Below are positions 29,273-37,471 of a DNA stretch of 64,000 bases, piece by piece. Made by a program: the position numbers and the translations under genes. Every line of letters begins with the position of its first letter. The first letter of the stretch is position 1. Source of the DNA: JAUIIK01 sp041390865 (lineage in GTDB: Bacteria; Chloroflexota; Chloroflexia; Thermomicrobiales; CFX8); the NCBI GenBank assembly GCA_041390865.1, contig JAWKPC010000001.1, forward strand, positions 62,001-126,000, given 5' to 3'. The notes beneath the pieces are model-generated. The model ran no database searches and was not told where the DNA came from. It was given only the letters and a program-made list of their open reading frames with translations.

Positions 29273-29308
29273 GTGCCCAGCGGACACGCTGTCTAGTCCG
29301 CCGGGCAC
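29273..29308 (-). promoter_or_regulatory. Hairpin between binding protein 1 and DppB copy 1
   Basis: GTGCCC-A-GCGGAC pairs with GTCCGC-C-GGGCAC around a ten-base loop. Position between a binding protein gene and its permease is where partial terminators or mRNA-stabilising hairpins commonly raise binding-protein yield. Confidence 0.55.
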
Positions 29309-29331
29309 GTCGTCGTTATTCTCGTTGCCGT

Positions 29332-31214
29332 CTAGCTCTCGTCATCGAGCCACATCTCATGGAGGTACATATACTGGTTCCCGGCCACGAGAGGATCTTC
29401 CGGAAGACCCTTCACCCGTGGCGTGAAGATGTTGAACCAGTCCCAGAACTTGACGAACAGGAACGGGACGTCTTCTGCCACGATCTTTTGCACTTCGCTG
29501 TAGATCTCTCGCCGGGCTTCCGGATCTGTTTCCGCAAGTCCGGCGTCCAGCAGCTCGTCCATCCGCTCGTTCTTGTAGAGACTCCAGTTATTCCGCGCGT
29601 CGGACCGCAGCGTGTTCGACGGATCCGGCTCGCCGGAAGAACCGCCATAGGTCCAGTTATAGAGCGACATGTCGATCTCGCCCGACCGCTGCCCCTCTTG
29701 GATCGTCGCAACCGGTGCTTCGGCGATCGTCATTTCCATGCCGACGTCGAGGAAGTTTGCTTGCGCCAACTCCGCTTCCGGACGGCGAGCCTGGTCACCG
29801 GTAATGATCGTGCATGTCCAGGCCAGCTTCTGGCCGTCCTTCTCCCGGATTCCGTCGTCGCCGAGAACCCAGCCGGCCTCGTCAAGGAGGGCTGCCGCCT
29901 GCTCCGGATCGTAGGGATACTGGGCAACGTCGGGCTCGTAGTAGTACTCGATCGCCGGCGACAGGTTCGCGGTGGCGAGCACGGCGAGACCCTGCCAGAG
30001 ATTGTCGCGAATGGATTCCCGGTCGAGGGCGAACATCATCGCCTGCCGGACTCTCTTGTCGGACAGGACCGGGTTCTCGTTATTCAACGGGAAGTGATTC
30101 ACCGCGACACTGGACGTGACCTGAACCGTGTAGTCCGAGAACTTATCGTCATCTCGAAACTTGAGATGATCGTCCGTTACCAGCGGCCAGACAGCCGAGT
30201 CGGCTTCTTTGTTTTCGAGCGCGATCGCACGTACCGAGGCCTCCGGGACGATGTCCTCGCGAATACCATCCATGTTAGGGGACCTTCCCAATAATCTGGG
30301 AAGGCTACGCACTCGGTGTATTCGGCTGCACGCCACTCCTTGAGCATCCAGGGCCCTGTTCCAAGCGGGTCAGCTTTATAGGCATCCTCGCCGATTTCGC
30401 CATGGTGATGTTCCGCGACGATACCGGCTTGGCCGGCTCGGGTCAGGAACGCGGCGTTCGGTTGATCGAGGGTTACGATAAGGGTCGAGTCGTCAGGAGA
30501 CTCGACGTTCGTGACCCCTGCATAGTTGCTGGCTGTCGCCGCGGCATTTTCGGGATCTCGATAGTAGTTGAACGTGTAGGCCACGTCTCCAGCCGAGAAG
30601 CTCTCGCCGTCGTGCCAGAGCACTCCGTCGCGAGTAGTGAACGTGTACGTAAGCCCGTCTTCGGATATCTCGAACGACTCCGCCAGATCCGGCTGGAGGG
30701 TGTAGTAATTGTCGAGTTTGAGCAGTTTGCTGTGAATATTCGCAACGATAAAGTAGTGAACGGACGGCCCCCAGTCATCGGGACTGAGGCTGGCAATCTC
30801 GTGGTGGCCAAGCCCGACGAAGACGCCGCCCTGAACCGGTTCGCCGCCGGACGCTTCTTCCTCAGTTGCAGTCGGTTCCGCTTCAGCTTCAGTTGCCGTC
30901 GCTTCGTCGCCGCCTTCGTCCTCCGCCTCGGTTGGCTCTGCTTCCTCCTCAGTAGCCGTCGGGTTCGACCCTCCGCCTATTCCTGCCGTCGGTACGCTTC
31001 GCTGCGTGGTCGGTGTCGGTTCAGCGTCCCCGCCTTGGTCCTCATTTCCACCGTCATCATCATCGTCATCGTCGTCATCTCCACCGCAGGCCGCGAGGAG
31101 GGATCCCATGACTGGAACCGAGAGGCTCATTGCGAGCGATCGGCGTAAAACATCCCGTCTCGAATATCGAGACATCAGATCGGTCACAAGCAGAGACTGC
31201 TTGAAGCGCTCCAT
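29332..31214 (-). pseudogene. DppA-type lipoprotein solute-binding protein 1, one frame shift
   Basis: Extracytoplasmic substrate receptor (SBP_bac_5). It starts at ATG 31214 behind GGGAGGG. The signal is SRRDVLRRS then PVMGSLLAAC, a Tat motif with a lipobox whose Cys is lipidated; nine Asp residues and a Thr/Glu/Pro linker follow. The domain begins GGVFVGLGHHEIASLSPDDW. The frame changes near 30270: DYWEGP is followed by LTW rather than NMDGIREDI, and restoring one A in the AA there gives PLNMDGIRED, matching binding protein 2. It ends LVAGNQYMYLHEMWLDDES. About 75% of residues in the visible core match binding protein 2 next door, so the two are a recent tandem pair. Confidence 0.85.
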
Positions 31215-31242
31215 ATAGTTCCCTCCCGCACTACGGCGTGTA

Positions 31243-31275
31243 CCACCGGACTCACTCCACGAGTGAGTCCGGTGG
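31243..31275 (-). terminator. Perfect 15-bp hairpin after binding protein 2
   Basis: CCACCGGACTCACTC pairs base for base with GAGTGAGTCCGGTGG around a CAC loop. It lies just beyond the stop of binding protein 2 and before the start of binding protein 1. There is no T run, so it may be a stability element or weak terminator. Confidence 0.65.
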
Positions 31276-31304
31276 CATTGCTTGCTGGTTCAGACGTGGG
31301 AACG

Positions 31305-33179
31305 TTACTCCTCGATCCACATCTGATGCAAGAACTGATACAGATTGTCGCCTTCGAGCACGCCTTCGGGTATGCCCTTGATCCGCGGGGTATAGATGTT
31401 GAACCAGTCCCAGTACTTGATGAACATGAACGGGACCTCTTCGGCGACCAACTTCTGAAGCTCGCTGTAGATCTCGCGGCGGGCGTCTGGATCGGTCTCG
31501 ACAAGACCGGCGTCCAGCAGCTCGTCGGCGCGGTCGTTGCGCCAGTTGCTCCAGTTGTTCCGGGCGTCGGAACGAAGCGTGTTGGAGCCGTCCGGCTCGC
31601 CGTCTCCGCCACCGTAGGTCCAGTTATAGAGCGACATATCAATCTCGCCCGAACGCTGGCCCTCCTGAATCGTGGCGAGCGGTGCCTCGGCGATCTGCAT
31701 ATCGAATCCAACCTCGTTGAGGTTCGCCTGGACAAGTTCCGCTTCCGGCCGGCGAGCTTGATCGCCCGTGATGATCGTGCAGGTCCAGGAGAGCGTTTGG
31801 CCGTCCTTCTCGCGCACGCCATCGGAGTTGAGCGTCCAGCCGGCTTCTTCGAGCAGCGCGATGGCCTGCTCGGGATCGTACGGGTACTGGGCGACATCGG
31901 GCTCGTAGTAGAACTCGAGCGCCGGCGAGATATTGGCGGTAGCCAGTACGGCCAGGCCCTGCCAGAGCTCCGTGCGGATCGTCTCGCGGTCAGTTGCGAA
32001 CATCATTGCCTGGCGAACACGCTTGTCCTGGAAGATCGGGTTGAGATTGTTGATCATGAAGTGGTTGACCGCGACACTCGACGTCACGATCACGGTGTAG
32101 TCGGAATACTCCGGATCCTCAAGGAACTTGAGGTGATCGTCTGTCACCAGCGGCCAGACGGCCGAGTCGGCTTCCTTGTTCTCGAGCGCAATGGCGCGCA
32201 CCGACGCTTCGGGGACGATGTCCTCGCGGATGCCGTCGAAGTTCGCAGGGCCTTCCCAGTAGTCATCAAACCGTGCCAGGGTCGTGAACTCTGCCGCGCG
32301 CCACTCTTCGAGCATGAAGGGGCCCGTGCCGATCGGATCGGCCTTGTAGGCGTCCTCACCGATTTCACTGTGGTGGTGTTCCGGAACGAGACCGGCCTGA
32401 CCGGCGCGCGTCAGGAACGCGGCATTGGGCTGCTCGAGCGTCACGACCATCGTCGATGCATCCGGCGCTTGGACATCAGTAACGCCGACATAGTTGCTAG
32501 CCGTCGCCGCGGCGTTGTCAGGGTTCCGGTAGTAGTTGAACGTGTAGGCCGCGTCCGACGAATCGAACGTCTCACCATCGTGCCAGGTAATGCCGTCACG
32601 GATGGCGAAGGTGTAGGTCAGCCCGTCTTCGCTTACCTCGAACGATTCGGCATGGTTCGGCTGCAGCACGTAGAACGGATCCAGCTTCAGCAAGCGACCA
32701 TGGATGTTCCCGACGATGAAGTAGTGAACCGAAGGGCCCCAGTCGTCCGGACTCAGACTGGCGACCTCATGATGCCCGAGGCCGACGAACACACCGCCCT
32801 GGACGGGCTCGCCGCCGCCGCCGGATTCTTCCTCTGTGGCCGTCGGCTCGTCGCCAGCCATTTCCTCGGTCGCGGTCGGCTCATCGCCAGCCATCTCCTC
32901 GGTGGGAGTCGGCTCGTCGCCGGCCATCTCTTCGGTAGCCGTCGGTTCGTCGCCGGCCATCTCCTCGGTGGGAGTCGGCTCGTCACTTCCGCCCGAATCT
33001 TGCGTGGCAGTCGGATCTTCGTCATCATCATCGTCGTCGTCGCCACCGCATGCCGCAAGCAGCGATCCGAACGCCGGCACGGTTGCGGCCATCGCAATTG
33101 ACCGTTTCAGGAATCCCCGGCGATTCGTTGCCGGTATTCCCGCCAGAATCCGTTGGAGTCGGGGTTCGTCTGATGCCAT
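31305..33179 (-). CDS. DppA-type lipoprotein solute-binding protein 2
   Basis: Intact 624-residue receptor. ATG at 33179 is chosen because GAGGAG sits five bases before it. Signal NRRGFLKRS then FGSLLAAC (Tat-type plus lipobox, Cys at about residue 44), then seven Asp, then five 11-residue repeats of the DEPTxTEEMAG type (see separate entry). The mature domain starts GGVFVGLGHHEVASLSPDDW, with YTFNYYRNPDNAAAT, REDIVPEASVRAIALEN, KRVRQAMMFATDRETI and YYEPDVAQYPYDPEQA, all SBP_bac_5 features. It has no permease of its own; it lies between permease set 2 upstream and binding protein 1 downstream, so it may feed either DppBC pair. Confidence 0.93.
   Translation of the reverse strand: MASDEPRLQRILAGIPATNRRGFLKRSIAMAATVPAFGSLLAACGGDDDDDDDEDPTATQDSGGSDEPTPTEEMAGDEPTATEEMAGDEPTPTEEMAGDEPTATEEMAGDEPTATEEESGGGGEPVQGGVFVGLGHHEVASLSPDDWGPSVHYFIVGNIHGRLLKLDPFYVLQPNHAESFEVSEDGLTYTFAIRDGITWHDGETFDSSDAAYTFNYYRNPDNAAATASNYVGVTDVQAPDASTMVVTLEQPNAAFLTRAGQAGLVPEHHHSEIGEDAYKADPIGTGPFMLEEWRAAEFTTLARFDDYWEGPANFDGIREDIVPEASVRAIALENKEADSAVWPLVTDDHLKFLEDPEYSDYTVIVTSSVAVNHFMINNLNPIFQDKRVRQAMMFATDRETIRTELWQGLAVLATANISPALEFYYEPDVAQYPYDPEQAIALLEEAGWTLNSDGVREKDGQTLSWTCTIITGDQARRPEAELVQANLNEVGFDMQIAEAPLATIQEGQRSGEIDMSLYNWTYGGGDGEPDGSNTLRSDARNNWSNWRNDRADELLDAGLVETDPDARREIYSELQKLVAEEVPFMFIKYWDWFNIYTPRIKGIPEGVLEGDNLYQFLHQMWIEE
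32820..32984 (-). repeat. Five 33-bp coding repeats in the linker of binding protein 2
   Basis: The translation gives DEPTPTEEMAG, DEPTATEEMAG, DEPTPTEEMAG, DEPTATEEMAG and DEPTATEEESG in a row, exactly 165 bases. Units are nearly identical at DNA level. This is an acidic, Pro/Thr-rich flexible tether between the lipid anchor and the receptor domain, and its copy number may vary between strains. Confidence 0.85.
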
Positions 33180-33432
33180 GAGCACTCCTCTTCCTTCGCC
33201 CGTAGAGCGGTAACCCGGCCTGATCCCCCGATGCCGGTAGGAGCCAGCGCACGACGCGGGCTGGACCGTGCATCAACACAGACGAGGTTTCTCCAGAATG
33301 TCGATTGCCACTGACGGTAGGACCACATGTCCATCCTGTCAAGCGGCAAATCTCGACACTCAGATACCTGGGCGCATTTACCAGTACTTCAATATACGAT
33401 CAAAACGTCCGAACTGGTTGTATATGAAGAAA

Positions 33433-33461
33433 AAGACCGGAGTGATTCACACTCCGGTCTT
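33433..33461 (-). terminator. Strong terminator after DppC copy 2
   Basis: AAGACCGGAGTG (33433-33444) and CACTCCGGTCTT (33450-33461) form a 12-bp stem with a five-base loop; on the minus strand it is followed by a T-rich tract (CTTTTTCTTC). It lies 20 bases past the DppC copy 2 stop and separates permease set 2 from binding proteins 2 and 1. Confidence 0.85.
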
Positions 33462-33480
33462 GAAGGGCAGGTTGTGCGGA

Positions 33481-34410
33481 TCAGGATTCCCGCTGGCGAG
33501 GATCGAGCGCGTCCCTGAGTCCGTCGCCGATCAGGTTGAACGCCAGGACCGTCAGGAAGATCATGATGCCGGGCGCGATCGCGATGTGCGGATAGTTGCG
33601 GATATGAGCTCGCCCGTCGGCCAGCATTCCACCCCACGACGGCGTCGGACGCTGGACGCCGAGACCGAGGAACGAAAGAGCGGCTTCGAGAATGATGATC
33701 CCGCCAACTGCGAGACTGGCAAGGACGATCACCGGCCCGAGGACGTTCGGCAACACATGCCGGACGATGATCCGGCGGTCGGTTGCCCCGATTGCCCGGG
33801 CAGCGAAGACGTACTCTCTCTCGCGGATGCTCAACACGTCGGCTCGTACCACCCGGGCATAGGTAGACCAGACGGATATGCCGATAACGAGCACCGTTGT
33901 TTGCAGGCTTGGCCCGATGACCGCAGCCAGCGTAATCAGGAGCACGAGCAACGGAAAGGCCATCACCGTATCAACGACGCGGGATAGCGCGGAGTCGATC
34001 CAGCCACCAAAGTATCCAGCCACCGCACCGACCGTAATGCCGATCGCAAGCGACATCCCCATCGCTGCGAACGCCACGATGAAGGCGACGCGCGTTCCGC
34101 GAATCAACCGGCTCAGGACATCGCGGCCGATATCATCGCGGCCGAGGGGGTGCTCCAGGGTGGGGCTTTCTCCCCGCTCGCGCAGGTGCGTCTCATGGTA
34201 GGAGTACGGCTCGAAGACACCGGGTATGATCGCCACAACCGTCAGGAACGCGACGAAGGCAAGCGCGACAACACCTGGCTTGAACCGTCTGAAGCGTCCC
34301 CATGAGCGAGCAAGCTCGCTGGTTCTGGCACGGCCCTCGCCGGTCAGCGCCCGTTCATCCACCACCTGATCGGCGGACTCGTGCGCGAGATTCGGACTTG
34401 GACTACTCAT
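33481..34410 (-). CDS. Oligopeptide-type ABC permease (DppC family), copy 2
   Basis: 309 residues, the same length as copy 1 and similar throughout. N-terminal soluble tail, first helix GVVALAFVAFLTVVAIIPGV, hallmark EHPLGRDDIGRDVLSRLIRGTR, EAA loop ARAIGATDRRIIVRHVLPNV, and C-terminus LGLGVQRPTPSWGGML then GDGLRDALDPRQRES. The start is 17 bases after the DppB copy 2 stop and the two are surely co-translated. It is followed by a strong terminator, so permease set 2 forms a transcript with binding protein 3 upstream. Confidence 0.93.
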   Translation of the reverse strand: MSSPSPNLAHESADQVVDERALTGEGRARTSELARSWGRFRRFKPGVVALAFVAFLTVVAIIPGVFEPYSYHETHLRERGESPTLEHPLGRDDIGRDVLSRLIRGTRVAFIVAFAAMGMSLAIGITVGAVAGYFGGWIDSALSRVVDTVMAFPLLVLLITLAAVIGPSLQTTVLVIGISVWSTYARVVRADVLSIREREYVFAARAIGATDRRIIVRHVLPNVLGPVIVLASLAVGGIIILEAALSFLGLGVQRPTPSWGGMLADGRAHIRNYPHIAIAPGIMIFLTVLAFNLIGDGLRDALDPRQRES

Positions 34411-34427
34411 GTTACCTACTTACCCGT

Positions 34428-35360
34428 CTAGTTCAATCGAATTCGGGGGTCGATAACTGCATAGGTCAGGTCGGTCAGGATATTCGCGAGGATCACAAGG
34501 ACTGTGAACAGCACGACAATCGCCTGTACGACCTGATAGTCCGCCCGATACACCGATGTGATGAATAACTGGCCTATGCCCGGCCACGCGAAGATCGTCT
34601 CGACGACGACCGTACCGCTGAGCAGAAACGCCATCCGCAGACCAATCACCGTGACGATCGGAAGCATCGCGTTCCGGATTGCATGACGTCCAATGACGGC
34701 ATACTCCCGGAGGCCTTTTGCCCGTGCCGTCGTCATGTAGTCCTGGCCCAGCACCTCGAGCATCGCACCGCGCATCAGCCGGGCGAGGATCGCCGTCTCA
34801 TTGATCGCCAGCACGAATACCGGCATGAGATAGTGCTTCCAGTCACCGGATCCGCTTGGCGGCAACCAGCCGAGGTAGAGCGCCAACAGGATGATCAGCA
34901 TGAGGCCGACCCAGAAGTTCGGTAACGCGACACCGGCGCTGGCCCAGACCATGATGCCGGAATCGAAGATCGAATAGCGCTTGATCGCGGCGATCATTCC
35001 CGCTGGGACGGCTACGAGTATGGCGCTCAGCAATGACAGTGACGTCAGGCGCACCGTCGGTCCCGCCGCGTCGAGCACGATTTCGTTGACCGGCACGCCG
35101 GCCCGGACGATCGATTGACCGAAGTCTCCGGTGACGAAGTTGCCAAGCCAGGTGAAGTACTGTTCGTACCAGGGCTTGTCCAGGCCCCACTTGGCGAGGA
35201 TACGGTCGTAATCCTCCTGCGTAAGCTGCGTCGAACCTTCGCCGAGCATCGTTTCCACCGGATCTCCCGGTGCCGCCTGAAGTATGCCGAACGTCGCGAT
35301 CGACACGAGAAACAGCACGATGATGCCCTGGAGAAGTCGCTGGACGATGTAGCGATACAT
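34428..35360 (-). CDS. Oligopeptide-type ABC permease (DppB family), copy 2
   Basis: 310 residues. First helix LLQGIIVLFLVSIATFGILQ, then APGDPVETMLGE and LAKWGLDKPWYEQYFTW. EAA loop ARAKGLREYAVIGRHAIRNA, and the C-terminus LTYAVIDPRIRLN. The same architecture as copy 1. Located directly after binding protein 3 with a hairpin between. With DppC copy 2 it forms the channel of a second importer. As with set 1, no DppD or DppF ATPase gene adjoins it, so energy coupling must come from elsewhere in the genome. Confidence 0.93.
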   Translation of the reverse strand: MYRYIVQRLLQGIIVLFLVSIATFGILQAAPGDPVETMLGEGSTQLTQEDYDRILAKWGLDKPWYEQYFTWLGNFVTGDFGQSIVRAGVPVNEIVLDAAGPTVRLTSLSLLSAILVAVPAGMIAAIKRYSIFDSGIMVWASAGVALPNFWVGLMLIILLALYLGWLPPSGSGDWKHYLMPVFVLAINETAILARLMRGAMLEVLGQDYMTTARAKGLREYAVIGRHAIRNAMLPIVTVIGLRMAFLLSGTVVVETIFAWPGIGQLFITSVYRADYQVVQAIVVLFTVLVILANILTDLTYAVIDPRIRLN

Positions 35361-35401
35361 ACTGACTTCCTATGAGTACTTGAAGATCTTGCCGTAACTG
35401 G

Positions 35402-35430
35402 AGAGGGCCGGGAGGATGTCCCGGCCCTCT
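35402..35430 (-). promoter_or_regulatory. Hairpin between binding protein 3 and DppB copy 2
   Basis: AGAGGGCCGGGA (35402-35413) pairs perfectly with TCCCGGCCCTCT (35419-35430), loop of five. Same position as the hairpin at 29273, so the receptor/permease arrangement is conserved between sets. Confidence 0.65.
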
Positions 35431-35446
35431 GGTGGATTCAACCGAC

Positions 35447-37306
35447 TTAGGATTCTTCCTCTTTCCACATCGTGTAGCAGGCATTGTAGAGCTGGCTGCC
35501 GGCAAGGACATCTTCAGGCAGGCCCTTGACACGCTTGTTGTAGAAGTTGAACCAGTCCCAGTACTTGACGAAGATGAACGGCACGTCTTCCGCCACGAGC
35601 TTCTGCACCTGACTGTAGATTTCCGCTCGCGCATCCGGATCGGTCTCGGCAAGGCCGGCGTCGAGCAGTTCATCCATCTGATCGCTCTTGTACTTGCTGA
35701 AGTTGTTCAGCGCATCCGAGCGAAGGGTATTCGAACCGTCCGGTTCACCGGAACCGCCGCCGTAGGTCCAGTTGTAGAGCGACATGTCGTGGGTGCCGTC
35801 GCGCATACCAGATGACGCAGAGGTCGTATCTTCGATGCTGACGTTGCAGCCGATCGCATTCCAGCTCTCCTGCGCGAACTCCGCCTCCGGGCGTCGCGCC
35901 TGATCGCCGGCGATGACCGCGATCGTCCATTCGAGCTTGACGCCGTCCTTCTCGCGTACGCCGTCCGAACCCGCGACCCAGCCGGCATCCTCGAGGATCT
36001 GGACGGCCATGTCGGGATCGTACGGGTATTCCGTGACGTCGGGCTCATAGTAGAAGTCGAGCGCCGGCGAGATGTTCGCCGTCGCCTTGACTGCCAGGCC
36101 CTGCCACAGCTCGTTGACGATCAGGTCGCGGTCGAGGGCGTACATCAGCGCCCGCCGCACTTCGCGGTCCGCGAAGTAGGGACGCTCGTTGTTCATCGGG
36201 AAGTGGTTGACAGCTGTGCTGGAGGTTACGTACGTCGTGAAGTCGCCGCTATCCCGAAGGCGGATGTTGTCCTCGGTTACGAGCGCCCAGACCGATGAGT
36301 CGGCTTCGCCCGTCTCAAGCTCGATCGACCGGACAGACGGCTCCGGCACGATCTTCTCCCGAACGGCGTCAAGGAGCGGCCGCCCGCGGAAGTGGTCTTC
36401 GAACGCGACGCACTCGGTGAACTCGGCCGCGCGGTACTCGCTGAGCATGAACGGGCCGGTGCCGATCGGATCGCTCTTGTAGGCGTCCTCGCCGATCTCG
36501 CTGTGATGATGCTGGGGAACGATGAACGCCTGCCCGGCGTTTGCGAGGAATGCCGCGTTCGGTCCCTCGAGGCTCATGACAACGGTAAGGTCATCCGGGG
36601 TTTCGACGCTTGTGATGCCGGCGAAGTCGCTGGCCGTCAACATCGCGTTCTCAGGATTCATGTAGAAGTCGAACGTGTACTTGACGTCCTCTGAGGTGAA
36701 CTGCTCTCCGTCGTGGAACAGGACGCCGTCAACGAGGTTGAACGTGTATGTGGAGCCATCGTCCGTTACTTCGAACGACTCGGCCAGCGTCGGCTGGAGG
36801 ACGTACCAGGCGTCCAGCTCGACCAGTGCGTTGTGGATTTGCGTGACCATGACCCAATGGACGGTCGGGCCTGCATCGTCCGGGCTCAGGCTCGCGATCT
36901 CATGGTGGCCCATGAGAATCAGGGTGCCGCCCTGCTGGCCCTCGCCACTATCACCGGAATCGGCTTCCTCGGTCGCTGTCGGCTCATCCTCGCCGCCTTC
37001 GTCGCCAGCGGTCGCGGTTGGCTCGTCGTCCATCGCCTCCTCTTCGGTCGCGGTGGCTTCCTGCCCACCGACGGCAGAGGTCGGTACGCTGCGGCTTGTC
37101 GTGGCGGTCGGGTCGGAAGAACCCCCGTCTTCGTCTCCGCCCGTGTCATCGTCATCATCGTCATCGTCGCCACCGCACGCAGCGAGCAACGAGGCAAACG
37201 CCGGTACAGCCGCGCCCATAATGGCGGACCGCTTCAAGAAGTCGCGGCGGCTAACGCCGTCGAGACGACTTAGAAGGCGCTCGATCCCGATACGCTCTTC
37301 GCTCAT
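35447..37306 (-). CDS. DppA-type lipoprotein solute-binding protein 3
   Basis: Intact receptor of about 619 residues. ATG 37306 follows GGGAGGAAG at ideal distance; the open frame to 37384 is not needed. Signal SRRDFLKRSAIMGAA, a textbook Tat motif, then ASLLAAC lipobox and eight Asp, followed by a Thr/Glu/Ala-rich linker ending EGQQGG. SBP_bac_5 body: GHHEIASLSPDDAGPTVHW, FHDGEQFTSEDVKYTFDFY, REKIVPEPSVRSIELET, DREVRRALMYALDRDLIV. It is the most diverged of the three receptors (for example METGEADSS-type changes near the ligand region), so it may prefer a different ligand. First gene of permease set 2. Confidence 0.93.
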   Translation of the reverse strand: MSEERIGIERLLSRLDGVSRRDFLKRSAIMGAAVPAFASLLAACGGDDDDDDDDTGGDEDGGSSDPTATTSRSVPTSAVGGQEATATEEEAMDDEPTATAGDEGGEDEPTATEEADSGDSGEGQQGGTLILMGHHEIASLSPDDAGPTVHWVMVTQIHNALVELDAWYVLQPTLAESFEVTDDGSTYTFNLVDGVLFHDGEQFTSEDVKYTFDFYMNPENAMLTASDFAGITSVETPDDLTVVMSLEGPNAAFLANAGQAFIVPQHHHSEIGEDAYKSDPIGTGPFMLSEYRAAEFTECVAFEDHFRGRPLLDAVREKIVPEPSVRSIELETGEADSSVWALVTEDNIRLRDSGDFTTYVTSSTAVNHFPMNNERPYFADREVRRALMYALDRDLIVNELWQGLAVKATANISPALDFYYEPDVTEYPYDPDMAVQILEDAGWVAGSDGVREKDGVKLEWTIAVIAGDQARRPEAEFAQESWNAIGCNVSIEDTTSASSGMRDGTHDMSLYNWTYGGGSGEPDGSNTLRSDALNNFSKYKSDQMDELLDAGLAETDPDARAEIYSQVQKLVAEDVPFIFVKYWDWFNFYNKRVKGLPEDVLAGSQLYNACYTMWKEEES

Positions 37307-37471
37307 TCTCTCTTCCTCCCTCGAAGATGACTGAACAGCGAGATTGGAGCTATAGGTCCTTGATCTCGTCGGTTCGGTCTTCATATTTACTCGACCATTC
37401 TAGATCAATTCTTCCGCCAATGACGCTTCACGGCCCGGCGGGGGCGTCGGTTACTATCCCCCACAAGCTGC

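Noticed and set aside
32820..32984. Regular 33-bp repeats considered as a CRISPR array
   Set aside because: The units follow each other without spacers and encode DEPTxTEEMAG in frame in a lipoprotein.
31263..33101. A 612-codon open frame on the plus strand opposite binding protein 2
   Set aside because: It mirrors the codon bias of a GC-rich gene, has no recognisable domain or ribosome site, and the opposite strand has a full SBP_bac_5 protein with signal and lipobox.
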